In this document: positions 12,748 through 24,394 of the stretch, piece after piece
Layout of the letters: each line of letters opens with the position of its first letter
Position numbering within the stretch: the first letter of the stretch is position 1
Assembly: GCA_025766275.1 (NCBI GenBank)
Contig: JAFKAC010000225.1
Location: 1 to 56,702 of the forward strand
Reading direction: 5' to 3'
DNA from: Lactarius indigo
Taxonomy: Eukaryota > Basidiomycota > Agaricomycetes > Russulales > Russulaceae
DNA: 56,702 bases
Notes under the pieces: model-generated
Database searches by the model: none
Seen by the model: the letters and a program-made list of their open reading frames with translations, nothing else
What the model was told of the DNA's origin: nothing
Program-made: the position numbers and the translations under genes

Positions 12748-15700
12748 ATGCACCGTCAACAGAGCGGAGAGCTTTCTCGCGACCTTGTTCTGTCCATACA
12801 ACGCATCCTTGATATTAATGCTTCGCCAGAGACAGATTCTCTTGACACGGTGGGAGACGGGTTCAGTGCCGTCGACGTGATTAATGGATACTTTCCCAAT
12901 GGTACGTCAAAGCACCGTACTCAAGGCCACTACTAATATTTACCAAATGCACCGATTGTATTCCTAGAGGAGTCACTTGGGCAACTAGATGTTATCCAAG
13001 CGCAGCTGGCCAAGGACGAACAGGACCTACAGAACGAGATTGCCCAACTTCAGGAAGAGCTGAGGTTACAGCAGGACCCTGGAAGAATGCAGCTGATACA
13101 AGAGATGATATCAGTGTGTCTCAAAGCTTGGGTCTCTCGCATATAAGTCCGCTTATACTTTGCTATGCACCAGGATCTTCTGGGTCAGATGTCTCTCATC
13201 CGAGAAAAGGCTGCCGAGTCTGAAGCCATTGTCCGCAATATCACGAGAGACATTCAAGTCCTCGACTCAGCGAAAAAGAATCTTATCCTGAGCATGACAA
13301 CATTAAAGCGGCTTCAGATGCTCGGTATACTACTTCCATTGTTGCCAGAATTTACAAGATCATGACCATATACAACTGCGACAGTCCATGCCCTGTCTCA
13401 GCTCGAGGACTACGTCAAGGATAAGAAATACTCCGATATAACGCAAAGTCTATCTGTAAGCTTGTTCATGGATTCTGTACTTCAAACGCTCACCCTTTCA
13501 CGGCCCCCGTGTAGGCAGTGAAACAAATATCTGCTTCGTTCAAGCCTTACACTTCTGTGCCACGTATCAGTCAACTCTGGAAGCGGATTCAAGAGCTCCA
13601 GGGCGAAATACGAACCATTCTGGAGTCTGACTTCGACACATAGTAAGCATTGCACAACCCATCCCACCTTTGCTGAAAATCGCTCTTCGAAGTTATCTGC
13701 AGTCACCTAACGCACCTAAACCCGCGACGATAACCGCGGCATGTGCGGCAGCCGATATCCTCGGCCCTGATGTACGTGCAGCGCTCACTGCCCGCTACAC
13801 GGCCCTTCTTCTTGCGGAGTACCGCCGAGTGTTTCGACTGACTGATGAGGCGGGCCAACTCGACAACATCAGCCGCCGTTACGCGTGGTTCCGACGGATT
13901 TTGGGTACCCACGAAGGTGGCCTTGGGCGTGCGTTCCTGCCAGAGTGGAATGTTGGCTGGTGGCTATTAGCTGGATTCATCGACATAACGAGGTAGGTCG
14001 ATGTGTCTGTGTTTGTATTTGCATTCGAACGCAGTTTTATCACAGAGGCGATATGGCTGCACTGCTATCTAAAGCGGCGAAAGATCTTACTGTGACTGTC
14101 CTCCTCGAAGCTCTGCAGCAAACGAAGGATTTCGAATTGTCTATGGTGAAGAAGTTCGGTGCATCAGTGAATCCCTCCTTCGGTCACGTAGAAGTAGGCA
14201 TTCCTAAACATTTAACAGTTACAGGACATTCTTCAGGCGACATCGCCAACGCCGACACGACCCTCACAATCAATCAGCTCGTCTTTTGAGCCGCACATGG
14301 GTGTGTACGTACAACATCAAGACAAGTGAGTCTTCCCTAGTCCTGCTAGGCGTATGAACATAATGGTCAGCATTCCAGGGCGATTGCTGACCTTCTTTCT
14401 CCCCACCGGGGGTCGAGGACAAGGGCATCGCTCGACACGGTCCAGAGTCACTCCACCGTGGACAACACCGAGCAGACAGCTAATGTCGTTCTTCCATCTT
14501 CAACTGAATTGTTCTACGTGTACGGCCAGACACTAGAGGGCTGTGCGACGCTATCGACTGGTAAACCTTTATTCGACCTGCTGGAGGTTTTCAAAAAGTG
14601 GCTTCGGGTCTATGCCGGTATGCACAGTCCCCGGATCTCGGCGTCATTTAAACATCCTTGTGTCCACAGAGGAAGTCCTCATGTCCCAAATGCGTCGGTA
14701 AGTTACCAGTGTGGTGCAGAGTGGGGCCACTTTGCTGAGTCGCTCCTAGGACTTGGCCACAGCTCCGCCGATCTACGGATGTGCGGTACGACCTCAACGA
14801 GATCAAAAATGCCTGCCTTGTCATCAACACAGCGGAGTACTGTCAATCTACAGCACAGGAGGTCGGCGTCTTCTACACATGACCTCCCATCGAGACTGAC
14901 TATCTGTAGCTCGAAGAGAAGGTTCGCCAACGGATTCACAGTGATTTCAAGGAGCGTATATCGTTACAGACTGAATGCGATCTATTCATTAGGTACGCTC
15001 GCCAGGTGGCGACTCGAGCGGTCATTCTGAAATGGCTATACAGTGTGGCGTCCGTGGCAATTGTCGTGCTTCTCCGGGAACTGGAGGCTGTGTGCGAGCC
15101 TGCCTTGTCGACGTTGACGCGCATGACATGGATCAACCACGAGCTCGTCACTGGACAATCACAATACATCGGTGATCTCGTGCGCGCCGTGGAATCCATC
15201 GCAGAAGCAATTGTCCCACTGGTTGAAAGTAAAAAATACCTGCGGAATTTCTTTGACAAAGCATCTAGGTGAGAGGACACGCACGTACACGTCGTAGATC
15301 GTTGAACCCAGGGAAGCTTGGTCATCACGCGGTTCACGAATGCACTAGTGCGAAGCCGGCCGTTGAAGGAGAAGGGGGCCGAACAGGTGCGCTCATCATT
15401 GATGTTGTGGCGGCATTTTGTCTCAGTAGAGTATAATTTTTCCAGCTTCTGATCGATCTTTCGGCGCTCAAATCTTCTTTACTAAAACTCCCTGGGGAGG
15501 CCTTGGCAACTGCAGGGTAGGCCACGAGGCTGAGCAAGAAACTCGGCTAGAATCTGATTTATTATTATTTCTTTCTAAATCCAGCTATACCCGAAGCGTC
15601 GCCAAGAGCACCCAGCGTCTGGAAGCCCTACTCAAGGTTGTCGTCACGCCACAGGTCCGCCGTTTCTAGAGTATATGTGACGCTAATTTACACCGTGTTG

Positions 15701-16196
15701 AGGACCCAGCTGAGGGTTTTATCCTTAACTATACGCTTCTGATTGGCGATGCGTCGTTCTCCAACTTCCAAAAGGTAAGCACTAGCACGCAAACGGTTAC
15801 ATTACACCGGGGCCCCTTATGCGCGTGTTTTCGCAGATCATCGACTTGAAGGGTACCCCACGCGCGGAACAGAACGATCTACTCGATTTCTTCGTAACCA
15901 TCACGAGCACGAAGCCGGAGCTCGAGCAAACGTCTTTCCTTACGACGCTGGACATGGACCCGTCCACGTCGAGTACTCTAGGTCTCCTTACTTCTCCCAA
16001 CGGCAGTCGCGTTGCCTTACCGGGGACGGGTGCTGGTGAGGCTCTCCTTGCGACGCTTGGGTCGCCGCCGATTAGCAACACGCCATCAGGCGCGGACACT
16101 CCGCCTCGCGGCGATGCACACGCAACCAAGCAAGTTTTCTCCGATATTCGTCGGTTAATGAGTTTTGCGGTTAGACGCGACACTGCACCACAATAG
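12748..16196 (+). CDS. VPS53: GARP/EARP tethering complex subunit Vps53
   Basis: Subunit of the GARP complex, which tethers endosome-derived vesicles at the trans-Golgi network. The N-terminal half matches the Vps53 family: AVDVINGYFPNEESLGQLD, then a coiled-coil block (EAIVRNITRDIQVLDSAKKN and TTLKRLQMLVHALSQLEDYV). The central region holds SRRYAWFRRILGTHEG. Eleven or more short introns all join in frame, for example a split FDTYYLQSPN near 13640-13690, so the gene appears intact at about 750 residues. The final exon (from about 15838) ends in a Ser/Thr-rich tail, VFSDIRRLMSFAVRRDTAPQ. Confidence 0.9.
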
Positions 16197-16326
16197 CATA
16201 GCGTATTGGTTATTTCAATCAATGTTGCACCCCACCAAGGAAAGTGGGGAACCGGAAAGGTTAAGCGTGATTATCAACAGCTGTGTAGAAATGAAAAGAA
16301 GCTCCTGGGACAAATATCAACCCTGA

Positions 16327-17380
16327 CTAGACCTGCTCCCAGGTAAGTGGCCGGTCGATTCCTAGCTTGCGCCTTTCGAACCATCGCGTTTTCCGACCTG
16401 GGGCCCATCCGAGATCTCCTTGCGCCCTCCCTAATGCACTGCCTGCAGCACCTGGCACGGTCTCACCGGCCTTCAGTTTGTAGTCCTTGATGCTGCGGAA
16501 ATATTGCTGATCAGATTCGGCTGCCTCTTTTTCTGAGTGCTCGCGCAAAGTTTTAACCGCTACGGGCCTTGAGAGGAGTGTGTCCTGCAGAGTGTTTCAG
16601 CGAGACGCGGGGGGGAGACTGATTGAGAATTCTTTACCATGTGCTCTTGGACCTTATCTTCAAATCGTTTGACGTCCTCCACGGACCTATAGCGGAGTGC
16701 CTTTTGGAGGTTCCACCGCGTCCTCGGACGCAGCTTGCCCCCTTCCTGCCCCTCGCCAAGCGCGCGCTCGCGCTCCACCGTGTCCCCGACCTCCCCAACG
16801 CCGTGCTTGACGAGCGCGCGTGCAGACTGGCTCTTGAGCCGTTCCGAAAGGACGTCCCACCCAGTAGCGCGTGCAGCCATCTCGAACTTGAGGTCGCGCG
16901 GGCCGTCGACGAGCTCGAGCACGGCGTGCGGCGCGTTGTCCCCCTGACGGTTGCCGAACTTGTGGATGCGCGTGTACCCGCCCGGACGCGCGGCGTAGCG
17001 CGCGGAGAGCGTCTCAAAAACCTTGGGCGTGAGCGAGGGCTGCAGCAGGAAGCCCGCGGCCTTTTTCCAGGCGGGGGGCGTGCCCTTCTTGCCTAGCGTG
17101 ATGATCTGGCGGGCAGTAGCGGTCAGAGGGACTGCGGGATAGTATAAAGGGGAGCGCGTTGCCTTTTCTGCGAGACGCGCTGCGTCGCGGGCCTTTGGGA
17201 GTGTGGTTTTCACTTGTTCGTGCTGTATGAGTGACGTGACGAGATTGCTAAAAAGTGCAGCACTTTGTGTCAGGCGATGTTCGGCACGGGGAGGAGAAAC
17301 ACCGAGAGGCTTTACCGTAGCATTAGCATCCGGTGCGACGACGTTCTTGAGAACTTGCGGAAGGCGACGCCATGCTTCAT
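16327..17380 (-). CDS. MRPL8: Mitochondrial large-subunit ribosomal protein bL17m
   Basis: Component of the mitochondrial large ribosomal subunit. The true N-terminus is a short exon starting at 17380 (MKHGVAFRKFSRTSSHRMLM), which matches the L17 family. A 69-nt intron joins it to NLVTSLIQHEQVKTTLPKAR. A longer open frame starting at 17396 reads through this intron in another frame, so it is not the right start. The central exon has the L17 segment GYTRIHKFGNRQGDNAP. A last intron near 16590-16640 leads to a C-terminal extension ending RPLTWEQV. It is longer than bacterial L17, as is common for fungal mitochondrial forms. Confidence 0.9.
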
Positions 17381-17743
17381 GGTACTGTACGGACAAGAGG
17401 ATTTTGGTGCAACTGTTCGCTGTTCGCGCGTTCGCAGTGGAAGAAGCGGACCGGTTGACCCGCAGTTTTCTAAAAGGTTGGGGACTGGAATGGGGTTCTA
17501 TTTCTGCTGCAAAACAAACCCGGAAATGCGTGTACTACAGGCAAAATGAAAGGAAGCAGTACACAAGAAGAAAAAGAGAGGTAACGATCGATTGTGCTCA
17601 TATTCCTAGTCATCAGCAAGGCAACGCCCGGAAACAAATAGGGCCCTTATGGTACAGTACAGCCGCTTGCTAGGTGGAAATGAAAAGAAAAAGTTACAAG
17701 TGACAATTTTTGGATGCAGAAACAGTTCATTAATCATTAAAAA

Positions 17744-20353
17744 TCATGAAGGCGGTCTCCCAAATGATCCGGAAGGGCTACCGGGAGGTGGGTCGCGCAG
17801 TCGTGACGGTCCTGCTCCTGGGCTTTGTAGCGAAGATAGACCACCAGTTGGCGGTGGCGACGCCTGGGAACCAAAGAGCTTCTGCATGATGAACGGTGAC
17901 GTGTAGGGGCGCTGTGGCAGTGGAGGATGAGGAGGAGGGTGCTCGCCCACACCCGCACTCGTACGCCTACTTTCTGGCTCGACCGGCTCATCGTCTGATG
18001 AATGACGGAAATGAATGTCCGATACCGTCACTGGGACGCTCTCTGTCGGCGAAACTGCGGAACTGTTGCGAGGGTGTGGGCGCAAAAGTGACGAAGGATG
18101 AATGATGATATGGGGAACTCGATTGCCAGAGCTTAGGGCAGAGAGTGGGGCCGTAGTAGCGGAGACTGATCGTGGGAGCTGTTGGGGCTCATCGAACTGC
18201 GTCCGTACGTGTAAAGGTGGAGTACTCTGGGCGTGTGGTCGTATGGTGCGTCGCGGTGGTCTTGAAACCTCTGGGGGCTCTGTCTCTGACCCAACCACTC
18301 CCTGGGGTATCTGCGGCAAAGGACGAATATTCATGGATATCCGGGGGAACTCAATATTCACGGACGATGGGTCCGACGGATCGGTTCTGTCGCGCGAGCT
18401 GCTTGACGGATATCCCATAGCAAACGGGAGCGATATACGCCGAGTTGATGAAAAAGGTTCGTGACTCCTCCGTCGCATAGAGCCTGATGACGAAGACGTA
18501 GACGAGGGATTTGGACCGGTATGTCGTACAGATGACCCCCGAGAAGAAGCGGTGATATCCAGGAAGGAGTAAGAAGGCTGACTTGGCTCGCTGGACTCTC
18601 GCGTTGGAATGACACCAGCAACAGCGCTGATACGGGGGAGAGTAGGTGCTGGTACGACAGGCGTAAGCTCGAATGCCCGTTCCTCAGCCTCCTCCCGCGT
18701 CTCCTGGTCTTGCGGCGGGGTGGTTCGGGCGACCCCAATTGTAGCTTGACCTTGTGTATCGGGCGAAGAAAGTTGACGAGCACCACTGCTATCGCTACCG
18801 TCTGCAGCAGAAACTTCGTGCAAAGGCACTCCACGGCTTGATTCCCTGGCGTGAGTACCTCCTGTGCGTCCTAGAGAAACCGTTGGGCTCCGCGGTAGTT
18901 CTTGAGCACTATTCCCAGAGTAATCACGTTGCGAAGCGGGGAGAGAGGGGCGGGATTGAATGGGCAGATCGAGTGTGAAGCTTAGGCTACCGCTGCCGTT
19001 GTTCGCCGCAGGCCTGCTTATGCCCGCCTGCCCCTTGTCTTCATACATGTCGTCAAAGTCATCAACTCCGGGACCACGGACGATATCGAGAACTTTCGAA
19101 TGGTTGTTTCCAGTTGGGGGGACAAACAACCGTCTCTGATGCATGATACGACCAAATTGCCGTCGCCGCCGCCATAAACAGAATGAAGAAATTAAGAGTA
19201 CGAATGACCCTAGAACGGCTGCAAGTGAGATCGCAATGGCGGCGCCTCGTCGAGACCCATGCGACGAAGGCGCTGAAGCAGGAGGGCTTGGTCTAGTGAC
19301 GCAGTCAGCGTTGAAGGTGGAGAAAGTAGGCGTTCTGCTACTCACGAATTCGAAGAGGCTGCCGTGACATTGATCGAGCCAATGGCCAAAAGACCGTCAT
19401 CCTCGTTTGTGATGGTTAATGTGTGAGGAAAGCTATTATTGAGCCCTGTGCGAAAGAAGAGCGTAGTTGCTTCCTTGGCGGATGTTGCTCCATTTAAAAC
19501 CACGGTCTCATTATCAAGCTGGACGGAAAATTTCCCGGAAGTCGCGTCGCGGAAACCAAAGACTGTAATGGCCGAACCTGGCGATAACGGGGTAAATTAC
19601 AAGGACCGATGGCCGTAACATCACGGCCAGGGCAACATACCGGAGAAGTTGTAGGTGACAAAATCGCCAACATTACTCGTGGTATGGTATGTACTGTCCA
19701 GCGGAGATAACGAAGAGTCGTTAAGGAAGGACCAGCGTCCTGTGAACGGTAGAGCGGTGTCATCAACAGTGGTGGTGGAAAAAGTGACGCTGAACCAGGA
19801 GAATCAGTATCCGGCGTATGCGGAGCGCGCAGGTTAGACATCGAGGAACACACTTCGGTGATGTGGAGTTGACTTTGATAAGCGCATGGTCAATCGCGAT
19901 CAATGCCAATGACGAATTAGTGGGGTTATGGACGGTGAGCGACAATGTGTGGTTTGTTGGCTGAAGGTTGTCATATGCAGCCAATATCCCTGGTGAAGAG
20001 GGGGTGACAGTGGAGTTTGTCAGGCCATCGAGCTGAAGGTCATAGGTGATGTTCCCTGTGACAAGACCGGACAACTGGATCCCATTGCCTGAAAACGTAG
20101 GGTTCAGACGAGTAAAGGAAGAGTCGCAGAACCACATACCCCACCACTGGACCGAAAACGCGGCACCATCGCGAGACGTGACATGAAAACTGGTCCCGTT
20201 CCCTTGTTGACCAGGGAATGTCGAGCATGCTGAGGCACTGAAGCAGGGATTCCACCCAGCAGTGAAATTTGGAACTGAGAGGGTGTCGGAGAAGGGAAAG
20301 TAACTGAGAAGTGGGGAGGAATCATTAACGACAAGACTGAAGGAGTCGGCCAT
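17744..20353 (-). CDS. Single-pass membrane glycoprotein with long Ser/Pro-rich cytosolic tail
   Basis: Family of unknown function. The lumenal or extracellular half, in several exons between 20353 and about 19350, is rich in N-glycosylation sequons (NDSS, NFTA, NGTS, NITY, NSTV, NHTL, NFSG) with a few Cys and Trp. It looks like one or two beta-sandwich modules, one ending SNVGDFVTYNFSG. A single helix (AIAISLAAVLGSFVLLISS) is followed by the basic stop-transfer FCLWRRRRQ. About 480 mostly disordered residues rich in Ser, Pro and Arg then run to 17744. No signal peptide is clear from the ATG at 20353. An upstream exon starting near 20520 could supply the N-terminus, so the 5' end is uncertain. 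The topology suggests a cell-surface sensor or wall-associated protein; this is inference. Confidence 0.7.
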
Positions 20354-20520
20354 GCATGGGAAGTATGCAGGAGCTGGCGAGAGAAGGGAACTCGCTGGCA
20401 GGGGGGAAAACCGGATGTGGGAGAGACATGAGGTGTTAATATGTCAAGGACACGGTCCCGTGGTAGAGTGAGAAGCGCCGCCGCGGGACACAAGCCATCG
20501 TCATCCCCCAATTGAACCAA

Positions 20521-23500
20521 ACGACATCAATAACACGTTGGATCTTATCTCACCATCCTCGGTCGATCCCCACCATTCCCCCCCCCCTGATCCGACACGT
20601 CGCACACAGCCCGTCGTATGTCGTCCTAGGTCTACGTACATCATTCATCCGTTGCTAGTGCAAGTACTCCCTAAGCCTTTAGCCTGTCCAACCCTTGAGT
20701 GGTGCCACTATGGAAGCTGATCTGCGCCACCCATGCGGCGGCGAGCACAGCCTTCCGTGATAGGTCCACAACGAGTTATGTTTTCACACATCCACTGTCA
20801 CCCACATGTCAATTGCATATCCAGTCGATCTGTTTCTCAGCAACCAAGTTCGGCTCACTACTACAGCTACACTCTGACTCTGCCCACTACCTCGGCTGCC
20901 TGGGTTCAAACTCCTCGCCATCAAAAGTCCTGTGTGCTGTCGTTCTGGCGAGGCGCCTTGCAGCCCCATCTAGCGAATACTTTACGTCCGCCAAATCTTG
21001 GGGTGGCCCCAAACCATGGCTGTCGCTCGGTCCGAGCGCTCCGATAGAAATGCCGAGCTGAGCGCTGAGGTTTTCAGTATGGACCCCCTCATTGCGGCGG
21101 AACTATAACCCAACACTGTAACTTGGCTCCCGCCGGTAAGGCCGTCTCATCTCACGATTTCCACACTAGCCCTTTTTTACTGTAATTTGTTTGGCTGTAT
21201 GGTTCGAGGCCCCCACGTGGACTAAGATATGTTCACTGCCTTTTCAAGAGTTGCGGTTCCAGGGTTGGGAAAAAGGGCGAACAGTATCCAATTCACGTGC
21301 GGTATCAGCGCCTTTCTTGACTGCTATGAACGGCACTTCTGCGTCCGCATCATCATCCAGGCACGTTCCGATGACTCACCAGTGTGCCAGCTCACGATGT
21401 GATGCCCTGGAACGAGGCACCCCATTTTACTTTCTTGGAAGGTGGTGTAAATAGACTACGGCATCGTTCAAGGCTCCCCACCCTCCTTTTTTGGCCCTGG
21501 CTATGTGACCCATGAATGTTTGCGCGATCATCTGGTTTCCCATGACCAACGTCAAAGTACGTTTATCTGATCTTCCTGTGTCGTCCATACATCCTTCTCA
21601 TCAGAGGCTTAGACATTCTCAACGGTTCAAGGAACTGTCTACGTCAACCATTCTTGTGATTATGGTTCGCACAACATTCTGTTGGTTTGTTTCTCTCGTT
21701 ACACGACACGAGGCTCCTGACCATACCCTTTCGTTACCGCCTTGATTTTTCGGTGTGGTCCATTCTCTTGTACCGCCCGATCCCCACGTATCATTTCTGG
21801 TTTGCCGGATCGGTGACATGTCTTGATTCTTGCCACTCAGCGCCGCCAATTTTATTGTTTTGTTCGAGGCGCACGAAAAAAAACTTCACTTGTGCGCTTG
21901 GCGGAACTGAATTTCCCGTAGTTCCTAACACCGAGGACATCATGCAATTTTTTGAGGAATTCGATACTGTAACAGACTCACGCATTTCGGCTCCGTGCAC
22001 CTTCGAACTGGCCTCCGCAGCTTGAAGCGAAGTAAATTACAGTAAGATGCTGTACGAAGTGTCCGCTTCTGAGAATGGTGCGTTGCACCACCTCATTTAT
22101 TTGTGTTGGGTAAGAATAACGACCCTTCATACTACCGGACTGACGCCGTGTACGTCAATTAAAACACCTCAACCATCAATTAGTATTGACCGGAGCTAAA
22201 CCGCCCCCCACCTACCGCTTGCGCAGATAACCTCAGGTCTTGCGAAACGCGACCTTACACCACGTTTTTACGTGCACCCGTTACGTATATGTGGGCTCAA
22301 ACCGTTATCTGGTGCAGCGTGTAAGTTCGATATGGCATGGAGGGTTGGTGGGCGGTACAGGCGAGTTCGCTTGTACCGTGCCGAGCGAGGCCAGCCAGGA
22401 GCACGCGCACCAGTATACAGCAACGCAGTGTGGCATGGCAAAGACAGGAATCGTGCTTCTGATGGTGGCCACCACTGATGTCCCAATAGACTCAAAGGAA
22501 GCGACACAAGCACCACGGATGGTTTCAGAGAAATATAAGTCCGGCCGCCCACCCGCCGGTGAATATTACCAGTTTTCGGATGGGATATCATTGAGTCCAA
22601 TATGGAATCGTCTCGAATTCCGACCCTTCCATCTAATCAGCGAACATGAGGTATCTTCGCCGCAGCTGTGTTCCTCAGCATTGCTGAGGCCGACTGAGAT
22701 GCTGCGCACTACCCAAGTCCGAACGCACTTGTTCGAAAAAGTAGATACCAGTAAACCGGCCCTAGAAATGTTTTCCAATCCTTTCCGCAGAGTCCAAGCT
22801 GTTGCCTCTAAAGAATTTTGACTGTTAGAGCAGATCATTTACTTACGTGTATTCGCGTCGCTAAGGGGCGTAGCATTTATGATGGGAAATCTATATGTCT
22901 CTTTCATCGACGAGGCTTCCGAAACCAGCCGAAGGGCGAACTTGTTTAGAATAATTACGGTATTGCAACGTGACATGTCGGAGGGGTTACTGTTAATGAA
23001 ATGGGCGAGACGGGCAATCTTTTGGAGGCGAATGGACCTGGATACAAATACCTTTGCTCCACAAAAGGCACAGAGTTACGAGGGATCTATATGACATGTT
23101 GCATCTTGCGGTCACAGAGGGGGCTTTCTATAGGAAGCCGTAAGCATTGAAGGGAATTAAGCGAATTGACGGGGCTACTGTTGCCAAGTGTGAGCGCATC
23201 TACCATCTGGCAGCCAGCCCATGGAGGTATCAAAGTAAGACAGTCATTAAACAAAGATCTGGTAACTGTGTCCCTGGGCCTCGGGGACGGTTGTCAAGAG
23301 TGGGAGTCAATGTGGGAGATAGACTGGGATGGTGGTGCTTACAGTACACAAGGAACGCAAACGCAATTAGTAGCCGGAGCCCTCTGGGGACACGGATCTA
23401 GGGACAGGTCCAGAGAATGTCTGCCAAAGCATCCGCTCGCCCCCAACTCGCCCCGCAACCTGCTAGTGCAAATGCAGGCTCGAATAATTCCTGTCACACG

Positions 23501-24394
23501 ACCATCTGATGACTAGTAGCCTTCAAGTTGATAGCCAAGTTGCTAGCGGCTCTACTTAGCCATGGTATAGCGCTAGAGCCCAGAGCTCGTGGGCGATCAT
23601 ACAGTATCCGCTAGTGTGGACTAGGCTATGCACTGTGCGTTGGCTTTACCGCTGGATCTTGAATGATGCCGTCATCCCACTTGGAGTGCACAGTCGACGG
23701 GAATACCCATTGTGTCCATACGACGTACACCAACTGGGGGAGTACGCGAGAGCAGATCGCAACCATGGACTCCGAGGAACACTGGGCACGATGATCGCAA
23801 TTGTCTTATCCTCGAAATTACGTGTGGCTCCTCCAAGTCTTCCAATATGATTGACCAGCACGTCAGTACATCAGTTCTCACGGCTGGGACCGTGACCTTT
23901 TATGCTTAATTTGAATCGGTATCTATTGGGTGAATCAAGCTCAATTCTTTATTGAAATGTGCCTGGTGCCGATAAATGGAACGCGTTAGCAAGGAGCTGA
24001 GCGCTGAGATCGGGTCTCGCCAACGATGATCTACTCGTTCAGGTGAAACGGGGCTGCGTTTGTGAACAAAGATATCGTTGAAATTAATTATAAGAATGGT
24101 CAATGGTGCGTTAGTCGCTCGCTTATCGTCAATTCTCGGTCTCTCAATATCTGAATACCCCGAGCACTCGTTGATGTCCATTCATTGGGGGTGATTGTAG
24201 ATATGATGATGGGACTGTAACAACACGAAGCTCAGAACGCGAAGTCTGAAGGTACTAAAAATCGAAAATGTTCATACAATCTATCCACATTGGGGATCTA
24301 TCCACACAACACGGTTTTGGTGGGGTGAACTACTGACGATGAATATCACTACACGATCCTGATGAAAGATACAGCTCCTCCCGAAAGTCCTTCT
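20521..24394. other. Gene-poor 3.9-kb region
   Basis: The longest open frame is 193 codons (22240-22821, plus). It shows no domain, no membrane segment and no intron-linked continuation that I can recognise. Other frames are under 125 codons and overlap in opposing directions. A 15-mer, GAGCTGAGCGCTGAG, occurs near both 21056 and 23996, but chance can explain that at this length. No terminal inverted repeats, LTRs or reverse transcriptase motifs were seen. A diverged transposon relic or a long non-coding RNA cannot be excluded. Confidence 0.45.

Noticed and set aside
16623..17096. Long GC-rich plus-strand open frame
   Set aside because: It is antisense to the well-supported bL17m exon and is a by-product of its codon use.
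17250..17396. Start of bL17m at the upstream ATG 17396 of the long open frame
   Set aside because: That frame translates an intron. The exon from 17380 gives the real L17 N-terminus.
22240..22821. 193-codon plus-strand open frame
   Set aside because: No recognisable domain, composition unlike the window's genes, no intron-linked extension. Could be chance.
23145..23190. String GAATTGACGGGG resembling the conserved GGAATTGACGG site of small-subunit rRNA
   Set aside because: Only about a dozen bases match; the flanks do not look like 18S or mitochondrial rRNA.
21056..24012. 15-mer GAGCTGAGCGCTGAG found twice, near 21056 and 23996
   Set aside because: A shared 15-mer is expected about once or more by chance in 57 kb; flanks do not match.
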